Below, piece after piece: positions 17,371 through 27,500 of a stretch of 64,000 nucleotides of DNA. Under the pieces are notes generated by a model. It worked only from the letters and a program-made list of their open reading frames with translations. It was not told the origin of the DNA and made no database searches. This stretch comes from Shinella sp. Its GTDB lineage: Bacteria; Pseudomonadota; Alphaproteobacteria; Rhizobiales; Rhizobiaceae. The position numbers and the translations under genes were made by a program. The DNA lies in assembly GCA_003248775.1 (NCBI GenBank), contig QFQX01000003.1, positions 1-64,000 of the forward strand, written 5' to 3'. The stretch's first letter is position 1; each line of letters opens with the position of its first letter.

Positions 17371-19008
17371 CTACAGCGTCAGTCTGGCATCGATGACGTA
17401 TCGCCCGCCGCCGGCGTCGAAGTGATGGCAGCCCATCAGCCCCGGCTTGAAATCCGGGGTAATTGTACGGATGCAGCGCTCCCGGTAGGTATCGAGATCC
17501 ATCTGCTCTATTTCCATGATATTGAGCCCGTAGCCGTAAATGCCGTGCTCGTTGCGCTGTGACGGACGGTAGAGCCGTCCGTGGCGCTCGAACATACGCC
17601 CGCCATTGCGGGCAATCGTGCTGTCGATGACCACCGGGTTTCGCTTGTGCGGCACGACGCGCGAGAGCTTCGGCCCGTCCACCTCGAAGACATGCAACTC
17701 GCTGCAATGATCCTCATAGGCGTGGAAATCGGAGAGATTGGTGAAGAGCCACCACTTGCCCTGATAAAATGTCAGCGAACTGTCGGCGGGCGACAGCCCC
17801 TCCAACGCCGTCGAATAAAGCTCCCATTTGAGCGGGAACTCGACGCAGCGCCAGACCTCCAGCCGCCGCGCCTGATTGGTTTCCGGCATCATGAAGAGAT
17901 CGCCGTCATGCCGGAAGATGAACGGGTAGGAAAGATGATGGTCGCATTCGAGCGCCACGCCCAGCCGTTCCAGCTTGTCGCCGACGAAGCGGCTGACCGC
18001 GATATGGGCCTTGTGCTGCCCTTGCGCATAGGCCTCGTAGAACAGATAGCACTCCCCCTCGTGCTCCAGAATGAAGGGATCCGCACGGATCTCGTCATTG
18101 TCGGGCACGATCTCGACAGCCTGACGCGGATCGAAATCGTCGATCGTGCCGCGACCGGTGTAGAGCGTCCAGACGGCGGAACCGCCACCCATTTTCGACA
18201 TCACCGCCTTGCCTGCCCTACCAAGCAATTCGCTCGACAGCGAATAGCCATAGCGCAGGAGATCGATATGGGACGGCGCCGTTTCCGGACGCGCCGGCTC
18301 GGCTTTGCCCGTCGCACCACCAAGGTTCCGCGTATCGGCGATGCGCCCAAGTTCACGCATGACCAACGTCACTGCGCGCTCCTTGACGAAATCCCCGTTT
18401 CGCACGGCGCTGAACTTGGTGTTGAAGGCTGATGACGCGATGCACAGCGTATCGGCAGGATCTCCACGCCGAACGAAAAGGTGCAGCCCCGTAGATGGCT
18501 GTTTCTCGATGACGCTGGAATAGCCGGACCAGTCGACGTCTCCTGAGCTCTGCGCCGAGAAGGAGAGATGCCACTCCCCGAACGGCAAGAAGCGCACAGC
18601 CTCATCCGGCAATCCGTCCGCGGCAAGGCAAATGACGAGATCGACCCCCTTGAGACTGGCGCCGAGGCGTTCTGCCCTGCCCTGCCCGGCACCGTTACCG
18701 ATATATTCGAAACGCTGGACTTCGGGATCGAAATGCTGAGGCACAAACGTGGGCTGGCGACCGAGTGTTGCCCGTTCGAGCCATGAGGCGAGGCTGAACA
18801 GCGGCGACGGCTTGTGCTCTGCCGAATGCTGCGGGCACAGCACGAAGACATCCAGCTGAAAGCGGCTGTCGCCTGCAATGCGATCCAGCACCCGCAACTG
18901 CCAGTTTTCGAACCCGCCCGTTCTGTCGGTCGCCACGCCGATCCGCAGCGGCTGCGAAGCCGAAAGCGGCGATGAAGTACTCAGATGCATAGCGGGATTG
19001 TCGGCCAT
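17371..19008 (-). CDS. formyltransferase-like / GINT1-type beta-propeller protein in the NRPS operon
   Basis: A 545-residue protein of two parts. The N-terminal part (about 20-210; RIGVATDRTGGFENWQLRVL, VDLVICLAADGLP) resembles the Rossmann-like domain of methionyl-tRNA formyltransferase-like proteins. The C-terminal part (about 250-540) resembles the GH43-like five-bladed propeller of plant glucosamine inositolphosphorylceramide transferases (ADPFILEHEGECYLFYEA, YPFIFRHDGDLFMMPE, DSSLTFYQGKWWLFTN). Bacterial homologues occur in polysaccharide loci; activity is unproven. The ATG lies 1 nt after the stop of the C-PCP-TE gene, so it is the last gene of the NRPS-PKS operon. It could attach the assembled product to a sugar or add an acyl or formyl group (inference). 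Confidence 0.7.
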   Translation of the reverse strand: MADNPAMHLSTSSPLSASQPLRIGVATDRTGGFENWQLRVLDRIAGDSRFQLDVFVLCPQHSAEHKPSPLFSLASWLERATLGRQPTFVPQHFDPEVQRFEYIGNGAGQGRAERLGASLKGVDLVICLAADGLPDEAVRFLPFGEWHLSFSAQSSGDVDWSGYSSVIEKQPSTGLHLFVRRGDPADTLCIASSAFNTKFSAVRNGDFVKERAVTLVMRELGRIADTRNLGGATGKAEPARPETAPSHIDLLRYGYSLSSELLGRAGKAVMSKMGGGSAVWTLYTGRGTIDDFDPRQAVEIVPDNDEIRADPFILEHEGECYLFYEAYAQGQHKAHIAVSRFVGDKLERLGVALECDHHLSYPFIFRHDGDLFMMPETNQARRLEVWRCVEFPLKWELYSTALEGLSPADSSLTFYQGKWWLFTNLSDFHAYEDHCSELHVFEVDGPKLSRVVPHKRNPVVIDSTIARNGGRMFERHGRLYRPSQRNEHGIYGYGLNIMEIEQMDLDTYRERCIRTITPDFKPGLMGCHHFDAGGGRYVIDARLTL

Positions 19009-19009
19009 G

Positions 19010-21538
19010 TCAGAACCGTTCCGCCAGCAGCTTGTCTTCGACCGAGAGCGCAAGCGTGCGAATGCCGTCCATGGTCAAAGAATCCTCGTGCCAGCCGTCG
19101 AGATCGATGACCTCGGCATCCTGACCGGCGGCATCGCCCCATCCGAACCTGAGCCTTCCGGCACGCGGATGATTGGCCTGACTGCGGAAGAGCAGCGTGG
19201 CTCCCCCCTTTACCGGTTTGTAATCGCGGGCAGCCTGCACCAGCAGATCGGTCACAAGCGCGTTGGAGCTCTCCTCGGGCGTATAGTTGGCAGCCCCGAT
19301 CCCGAGCTTCTGCATCAGGTTCAGCGTCAGGTTGAATTCCTTGAGAAAGACCATCAGGCGCATGCGTCCGGACAGGAGCTTGCCGGTAAAATAACCGAGA
19401 CGCTTGATGCGCTTTTCGGTGTTCCACCAGCGCTGCCGCGATTTCGGCAGCGACCGGAAATAACCTGGCGCCCAGGAGTCGATGACGGCGGAAAAGGCGA
19501 CATCGACCCCGGCTTCCCGCAACTGGCGGGCCACTTCAATCGCCAGAACACCGTTCACGCACAGCCCGACGATGACGATCGGTCCGCGATGCTCGCCAAG
19601 CTGCATGGCCTCGATCGCCTGCGCGGCAATGTCGCGCAGCGAAGCCCCGACCGTCGACTGATCCTTCGCCGCACCGAACATGTTGACGTTGTAGACCGAG
19701 ATCGAAGCGTCCAGTTCGTTCGCAAGGCGATAGTAGAGGAACGGATTATTGAGCGTATAGACAGAGCAGGGTCCCGTCCCGGTCTTGTAGACGCTCATCT
19801 CCCAGGGCGAACGCTTGGGGCTTTCATCCTGCTCATCTTCGCCGTCACCGAAAAGCGCCTGCGCAAATCCCTTGAGCGTAGGCTCCTTGAAGAGAAGCGC
19901 GAGATCCGCCTTCACCCCGAAGCGCTCGCGAACGGCCGAAAGCATTCTCAGCGCTAGCAGGGAATGTCCGCCAAGCGCAAAGAAATCGCCTTCCGGCTCG
20001 ACCGTCTTGAGTTCAAGCACATTGGCCCAGATCTCGGAAAGCGCCGAGATGCGCTGCGCCGCCGACATGGCGGAAGTGTCTTCCGGCGAAGATGCCGCAT
20101 CGGCTTCCCTGGGCGCCGGACGGAACCGCGACAGCTCGATCACCGGAACGTCCGCCACCTGTCCGCCGCGCGGCGGTACACGCAAAGCCGAAAGAGGCGC
20201 ATCCGGATGTTCCAGCGCCAGTTCGTAGATGTCCTGCCAGAGCTGAAGGAGACCTTCGATGGTGCTGCGATCGAAGAGATCGGTGTTGTATTCGATCGAC
20301 ATGCGCCAGCCGGACGGACGCCCGATCATGATGAAGCTCAGGTCGTAGATGACGCCAGGCGATTGCGACGGAGCGCTGATGAGTTCGAAATCCCCATAGC
20401 GCCGGTCTTCGAGAAACGCCTTCTGCAAATTGAAGTTCACCGAGATCAGCGGGTTGCGCGAGGGATCGCGGACCGGATTGAGCATCTCGACCAGCTTGTT
20501 GAACGGCATCCGCTGATGGTTGAGGGCAGCGGTGACGGTCTCGCTTGTTGCGTGGATGTGGTCCGAAAACGAGGCATCGGGCGAAACGGGAAAACGCAGG
20601 ACGAGGTTGTTGATGAAGACGCCTATCAGGTCCTCCAGGTCGGAATGATCCCGGCCGGCGATCTGCGTTCCGAACAGGATGTCCTTCGCGCCGGTGAAGC
20701 GATGCAGCATCGCGCTTATGATGGCAGCGCCGTAACCGTAAAGCGAAACGCGCTGTTCGCGGGCCGCCCTCTCGATCCGCTCACCGAAATCAGACGGTCT
20801 TACGACGGACAGGATATTCCCGTTATTGCTCTTGATCGCCTGGCGCGGATGATCGGTCGGAACCTCGAAATAGGGCGCATTACCCAGTTGTTCCTTCCAG
20901 AAGGTCTTTTCCGTCTCGAAGCCGTAGCTCCCCAGATACTCGTCCTGCCACAGGGCGAAATCCCCGTATTGCAGAGGGAGTTCCGGCAGGACGGGCTGAC
21001 GACCCGCATCGATAGCGGCGGCGATCTCCCCGACCTCGCGGCCCAGCACCCGGATCGACCAGCCGTCGAAACAACTCTGGTGCGCAGTGATCAGGATGAA
21101 GGCCCGGTCGTTTTCCACCATCAGCAGCGTGACGCGAAACAGGCAGGGCTTCCCGAGATCGAAGGGAGCCGAAGCCGTCTCCTCGCCGATGGACAGGATA
21201 CGCTGCTCCCGCTGCGCGGTCGGCATATTCCTGAGATCGATGACCGACATGCGGAAATCGACCGCTTCCACCACCTGCTGGTAAGGCCTGCCGCGCCGCT
21301 CGACGAAGCGGGTCCTGAGAACCTCGTGGCGCTGGATGATCCGGCGCAACGCCGCCTCGATGGTGGAAGCCTTGAAGGCTCCCCGGATTTCCCAGCGGAC
21401 GGCGACGTTCAGCGCCGGATTGCCGGGTTTGAGCTGATCGAGAACCCAGCAGCGCAACTGCGTCTGCGTGCACGGGAATTCTGCGACGAGGCCGGGCTCG
21501 GAGCCCGATGCGACTGTCGTATTTTCCATCTGACTCAT
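19010..21538 (-). CDS. NRPS terminal module: C(degenerate)-PCP-TE, no adenylation domain
   Basis: An 842-residue protein. The condensation domain spans about 15-455, the peptidyl carrier about 495-565 with Ser526 in ALGGHSLLAL, and a type I thioesterase about 585-840. The HHxxxDG motif reads HQSCFDG (153-159), so the usual catalytic second His is Gln154 (codon CAG). The thioesterase nucleophile elbow reads GLCVNG with Cys660 in place of Ser; Asp687 and His817 are candidate triad partners. With no A domain, the carrier must be loaded in trans, receive the chain by transfer, or act as a relay. It overlaps the PKS-NRPS gene by ATGA. It would release the product as acid, macrocycle, lactone or conjugate. 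Confidence 0.92.
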   Translation of the reverse strand: MSQMENTTVASGSEPGLVAEFPCTQTQLRCWVLDQLKPGNPALNVAVRWEIRGAFKASTIEAALRRIIQRHEVLRTRFVERRGRPYQQVVEAVDFRMSVIDLRNMPTAQREQRILSIGEETASAPFDLGKPCLFRVTLLMVENDRAFILITAHQSCFDGWSIRVLGREVGEIAAAIDAGRQPVLPELPLQYGDFALWQDEYLGSYGFETEKTFWKEQLGNAPYFEVPTDHPRQAIKSNNGNILSVVRPSDFGERIERAAREQRVSLYGYGAAIISAMLHRFTGAKDILFGTQIAGRDHSDLEDLIGVFINNLVLRFPVSPDASFSDHIHATSETVTAALNHQRMPFNKLVEMLNPVRDPSRNPLISVNFNLQKAFLEDRRYGDFELISAPSQSPGVIYDLSFIMIGRPSGWRMSIEYNTDLFDRSTIEGLLQLWQDIYELALEHPDAPLSALRVPPRGGQVADVPVIELSRFRPAPREADAASSPEDTSAMSAAQRISALSEIWANVLELKTVEPEGDFFALGGHSLLALRMLSAVRERFGVKADLALLFKEPTLKGFAQALFGDGEDEQDESPKRSPWEMSVYKTGTGPCSVYTLNNPFLYYRLANELDASISVYNVNMFGAAKDQSTVGASLRDIAAQAIEAMQLGEHRGPIVIVGLCVNGVLAIEVARQLREAGVDVAFSAVIDSWAPGYFRSLPKSRQRWWNTEKRIKRLGYFTGKLLSGRMRLMVFLKEFNLTLNLMQKLGIGAANYTPEESSNALVTDLLVQAARDYKPVKGGATLLFRSQANHPRAGRLRFGWGDAAGQDAEVIDLDGWHEDSLTMDGIRTLALSVEDKLLAERF

Positions 21539-24500
21539 GACACACTCTCTACTCGGCGACGCGCACCGTTACGGAAATCCTTCAGCGACGGGATCTGGTA
21601 GGTCATGCCGGCCGGTTCCGCGTCCTTCTGCTCCTCGGCATAGGCAGCGAGTTCCGCAATCGAGGGATGGCGAAGCAGATGCTTGGCTTCCAGCGGCAGG
21701 CCGGCATCCAGCATGCGGGCGGCTATGCGGAAGATGGTGAGCGAGTCCGCCCCCAACGCATAGAGATTGTCCTCGACGCCGATGTTCTCGACATCCAGCA
21801 CCCCCTTCCAGATGGTCCAGAGCCTGGTTTCCATCTCGGTCCGCGGCTTGACCTTGGTTGCGGCTGCGGCAGCCTCGTGCTGACGGATATCCCGCTTTTC
21901 CAACGCCTTCCGGTCGAGCTTGCCATTGGCGGTCTGCGGCAATGCGGTTTCCAGCACCCATGCCGCCGGCACCATGTAGGCCGGCAGGTTCGCCCGGGCC
22001 AGCGCCGCAAGCCCTGCGGCATCGGGAACGGACGTGCCGGGTTCGGTGACGTAGTAGCAGACGAGCGAGACGTCGCCCTTGCTGTTGCGGACACCGACGA
22101 CCGCACATTGGCGAACGCCCTCAACCTGCGAAATCACCGCTTCGATGTCGCCTAGTTCAATGCGGAAGCCGCGCAGCTTGATCTGGTTGTCGCGACGACC
22201 GAGCAATTGCAGAGAACCGTCTGTGAGACGACGGCCGACATCGCCCGTCTTGTAGAGACGCTGCATGCCACCCTTGCCGACGTCGCGCGAGACGAAGGCC
22301 GCTTCGGTCAGATCGGGGCGGTCGAAATAGCCCTGGGCCAGACCGTCGCCGCCGATATGCAGCTCGCCCGTCACGCCGACCGGAGCGATCCGACCGTCCT
22401 GACCGAGAATGTACAGCTGCGTATTGGCGATCGGATGCCCGATAGTGACGGGAGCGTCATTGTCGAGAACCTGCTGCACGGAAGACCAGATGGTCGTTTC
22501 CGTTGGGCCATACATGTTCCAGAGTTCGCCTTCCATTCGAACGAGGGTGCGGGCCAGATCCTTCGGCAGCGGTTCGCCGCCGCAGAGCTTCTTCAGCCGC
22601 ATCGTCTTGCCCATGCCGGCTTCCACCAGCATCTGCCAGAGTGTCGGCGTGGCCTGCAGCACCGTGGCATTGCTTTCCTCGACCAGCCGGACGAGGGCAA
22701 ACCCGTCCTGAACCTGCGTACGGTCTGCGATCACCACCTTGGCTCCAGCGATCAGCGGCAGGTAAAGCTCCAGCCCCGCGATATCGAAGGAGATCGTGGT
22801 CACCGCGACGAGTGTATCGTCGGCGGCAAGTCCCGGTTCCTTTTCCATCGACAGCATGAAGTTGGTCAGCGCGCGATGGGAGATGGCGACACCCTTCGGC
22901 GTGCCGGTCGATCCCGAGGTGAAGATGACATAGGCCGTCGTTTCGGTATCGGTCGGCAAGGTCTCCAGCGCATCGCCGGAGAGACCGTTGATGACCTTTG
23001 CGTCACTGTCCGTCCGGATGATGGCGACGCCATCGCCGGCCAATGCGGCACCGGCATCGCTGTCGCAGATCATTGCGACGGGACGAGCCGTCTCCAGCGT
23101 CTGGCGCAGGCGCGGTTCAGGATGACCCGGATCGAGCGGAATATAGGCATGGCCCGATTTCATGACGGCAAGCAGCGCCACCAGCATGTCGAGCGACCGG
23201 TCGACCAGAAGCGCGATACGCTGCCCTTCGCCGGAAACGACAGAACCAATGTGACGGGCGAGCCTGTTCGACTGCTGATCCAGTTCGCCATAGGTGATCG
23301 ACTTGCCGCGATGAACGGCCGCAACCTTGTCGGGATGCTCGGCTGCCTTGCGGGAGAACAGCGAGAACACGAAGGCATCCCGGTCATAGTCGACCGTGCT
23401 CCGGTTCAGGCCATCGACCAGCCAATCGGTTTCCTGAGAAGACAAAAGCGACAGGGCAGCAATGGGCTGCTCCATATCCTTCGCCAGTGCCGTGACCAGC
23501 GACACGAAATGACCGACCCAGCGTTCGACGGTTTCGCGATCGAGCACATCGGCATTGTAGTCGACATCGATGCGGATGCCGTCCGCTCCCTCAATCATGT
23601 TGAGGAACATGTCGAAGTTGGAGAAGGCCTTCGGATTGGGTTCCATCTTCGCCGTCAGCCCGGAGAATTCCGCATTGCCGGCCACCCTTTCGAGATTGAA
23701 CTGGATGCCCGTCAGCGGCAGGCGGCGCGGATCGCGCTTGACCCCGAGCGTCTTGACCAGCGTGCCGTAGGTATAGTCCTGGTGTTCGAACGCCTTCAGC
23801 ACGAGCTGCTGCGTCGCCTTCAGATGCGCCTCAAAAGGAGTGGAAGCCTCCACCATCTGGCGAAGCGGCAGGAGGTTGACGCAGTGGCCGACAAGGGTCT
23901 GGCCGTCGAGCAGGCTCTGGCCGGCGGACGGGATGGCGATCACCACGTCAGGCTGCGCCGACAGGCGCGCCACCATCACCTGCAAGGCGGCAAGCAGGGT
24001 GGAAAACAGCGTCGCACCGCTGCGCGCACCGCGCTTCTTCAGGTCCTTGTAGACATCGGCCCCGATCTTCACCGTGCAGGTTCCGCCGGCAAAGGTTCGC
24101 TGTTCGGGATAGGCCCGGTCGAACGGCATTTCCGCCGGTTCCGGGATGTCCTTGAACTGGTCGTGCCAGAACTTCTGGGTCTCGGGATTGACCTCGGCAT
24201 CCGGTGCAAGATCCGTCGCATAGGTCGCGAACGATAGAGCCGGATCGAACTCGGGAGTCTTCCCACCCATCAGGGCGGAATAGGCAGTGGAAAGCTCCTC
24301 CACCAGCACGCTCATCGACCAGCCGTCGCAGACGATGTGGTGGGCGGTGAAGACGAAGGCATGCCGATCCGTGCCGAGCTTGACGAGCTTTGCCCGTGCC
24401 AGCGGTCCCCGCACCAGATCGAAGGGCATATGCGCTTCATCGTCGATGATCGCTCGAAGCACATCCTCGCCATCGCCTTCCTGCGACAGATCGACGATCT

Positions 24501-27500
24501 CCACGCCAAGATCGAAGTCGGGTATGAAGCTGAAACGCTCGCCGTTGCGGTCGAAGCGAATGTGCAGGGCGTCATGCCGGTCGATGACCGTCTTCAGCGC
24601 CTTGAGAAAGATAGCCTGATCGAGGGAGCCGTCGAGGGTCAGCGTGAAGGACTCGTTGAAGGAGCAGGATGCCTCTTCTCCGAGCTGGGCCGCAAGCCAG
24701 ATTTCCGACTGGGCCTCCGTCAGCGATGCCGATTGAGGTCGCTCGACTGCACTGGCGACCTTCTTGACCGGTAAATCACTGGTAACCGCCGGCACGCTGA
24801 CGCCCTTCGGCGCCAGAATGCCGACGGATTGCAGCGTGTCGACGCCATCGCGGTAGGCCTTGGCGATTGCCTGGAAATCCGCTTCGCTGTGTTCCGTCGT
24901 CAGGAAGCAGGGATAGCCATCCTGCGTGTGGATGCCGTTCATCCTCATGATGGGGTAGAGCAGCCCGCCAAGCGGATCGAGACTGCTGAAATCCGTATAG
25001 AACCAGCTCTTGTAGCCGTTGACGACCGGCCCGATGCCACGCTTTTCGAGATCGGAGTTGATTTCGGCGACAAGCGCTTCCGTGCGCGTTGCCACGCGGT
25101 CGTAAAGTGCGGCACCCTCGCCCTTGATATGTTGGAGCACCGCCTTGACGGCCGACAGCACGACCGGATGGCGAACGAAGGTGCCGGCAAAGAAGGTCGG
25201 GGCCACCATCGGGACGGAATCGTCGCCATAATTCCAGTAACCGCCGTCGAGCGCATCCATGAAGCGGCTGTTGCCCGTCAGGACACCGATCGGCATGCCG
25301 CCGCCGACCACCTTGCCATAGGTGGCCATGTCGCCCCGGATACCCCAGACGGCCTGCATGCCGCCCGAATGAACGCGGAAGCCGGTCACGACCTCGTCGA
25401 ATACGAGGGCGAATTCCGATGCGGTCGCGATTTCCCTGAGGCTGCGGACGAATTCCTGCGGCCGAAGTTCGGGATGGCGGCTCTGCACCGGCTCGATGAT
25501 GACGGCAGCCACCTCGTCGGCGTTGGCACGGATCCACTCAAGGCTTTCCGGCGCACCGTAGCGCAGGACCACCATGTTGGCGACGGAGCCGTTGGGAATG
25601 CCGGCCGCAATCGGAAGCGCCACGGGGTTGGTCGTGCGGTTACGGCCCTTGACCAGAACCTCGTCGAACTGGCCGTGATAGTCGTTGGCGAATATCACGA
25701 TCCGCTCTCGACCGGTCACGGCGCGCGCCACGCGCATTGCGGCCATGACGGCCTCCGAACCGGTATTGCAGAAGGTCACGCGCTCATGGCCCGTGAGTTC
25801 ACAGACCAGTTCGGCCGCTTCGCCGGCAAGCAGCGTCTGCGGACCGATGGCGAAACCGGCATCCATCTGCTTCTTCATCGCCTCGACCACGAAATCCGGC
25901 GCATGGCCGAAGGCCGTCTGGCCGAACCCGTTGACCAGATCGATGTATTCGTGGCCGTCGATGTCCCAGATGCGCGAACCCTTCGAGCGGTTGGAAACAA
26001 TCGGGAAGATCATCTCCTTCCAGTCGGCGCGGAAACCGGATGCTGTGCGCGGGTCGGCATGGCGACGGCGGTTCGCCTCGGTAAATGCCTTGGATCCCTT
26101 GTTCCGCTCTGCGTAGGTCGCGATGATGTTGTCGATGAATGCCTTCTTTTCCGGTGTCAGTTCGGGAGCATTGCTCTTTGCGCCGGGACGATAAAGCTTG
26201 ATGCGTTCCGTGCCGATTTCTCCCTGATCCTCGGTCGAGGCGGCCGATGCAGGCGCCGGCGTTGCTGCAACGGGTGTTGCGGCAACTGGCTGAGGAGCGG
26301 ATTGAGCAAAGGCGGGCTGGACTGCCGGTAGCGCGGCGGGAACACCCGAGGCGGCTCCTGCTGCCTGGAGAACCTGGAACTGCTGGGCAAACAGCGTCTG
26401 TGCCAGGCTGAGCTGTGATTGCAGGACGGCCTCAAGGCTGGTGTCGAGACCGCCACCGCGCTGCGTCGTGACCCCGGGGGCGGATGCTGCCGGCATGACC
26501 ATGGCTGCCGCCATTGCCGGAGCTGCCGCGGCAGGCTGGGAAACGGCGGCGGGAGCGGATGCCACGACGGGCGCGGGCTGCGGCGCGCGCTCGGGCTCCG
26601 GCGGCATTACACCATCCAGATACCGGGCGAGATCGGCGACCGACGGAATGTTGCTCAACAGTTCCCGGAATGAGATCTTGATACCGAACTGCTTGTCGAT
26701 CTTCTGGGCGAACTGCCCGATGAAAAGGGAGTCGAAACCGAGTTCGAGGAAGGTGCTCGCCTTGCAATCGGCGTCAAGCGTTTCTCCGGACATGTCGCTG
26801 AGCAAAGCAAGCAGCGATGTTTCCAGTTCGGGAATACGGGCTGCAACAGCAGCCGGAGAAGAGCTGATAGTACTCATGATTTCTATCTCGCCGTTGGGTT
26901 CTACTAAGGACAATGGAGGTTGGAGTGCAGCAGCACTGGCGGCACGGCGCGCGGAAGGCGGCGCATCGATCCAGTGGCGCTGGCGCTGGAAGGGATAGGT
27001 GGGCAGAGGCAGGTTGCGCTCGCTTCCCTCCGGAAGGGCCGGCCAGGGAAGTTCCCGGCCTGCCATCCAGAGCTTGCCATGCGCTTCCGCGAGCATCTCC
27101 ACCGCTGCGTCGGCGCGGTCATGTTCCGGCATGGACTGAATGATCGCGGAGACGCCGCCGCGGCCGATGGTCTGTGAGGCGAACACCGAAAGGGTTCGTC
27201 CGGGGCCGACCTCGATAAGCACCGGCTTTTGATCCTTGCAAAGCGTGAAGAGCCCGTCGGAAAAACGCACGGCCTCCCGGCAATGCCGCGCCCAGTAGTC
27301 GGGAGACCGGCCAAGCTCGTCCGTCTGCCAGTTGCCGGTCACGCAGGAAATGTAGGGAATGGTGGCGGTTCCATAGGTCACCTTCGCCGCCTGCTTCCGC
27401 AGATCGTCGATGCAGGGCTCCATCATCGACGAATGGAAGGCGTGGGACGTATGCAGCCGGCTGAAAGCGATGCCCGCCTTTTCAAGCTCGACGCAGACGT

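Noticed and set aside
22207..24237. Long plus-strand open frame (676 codons) opposite the PKS-NRPS gene
   Set aside because: It is antisense to the well-supported C and A domains; composition is His/Arg/Asp-rich without domain character, typical of GC-rich shadow frames.
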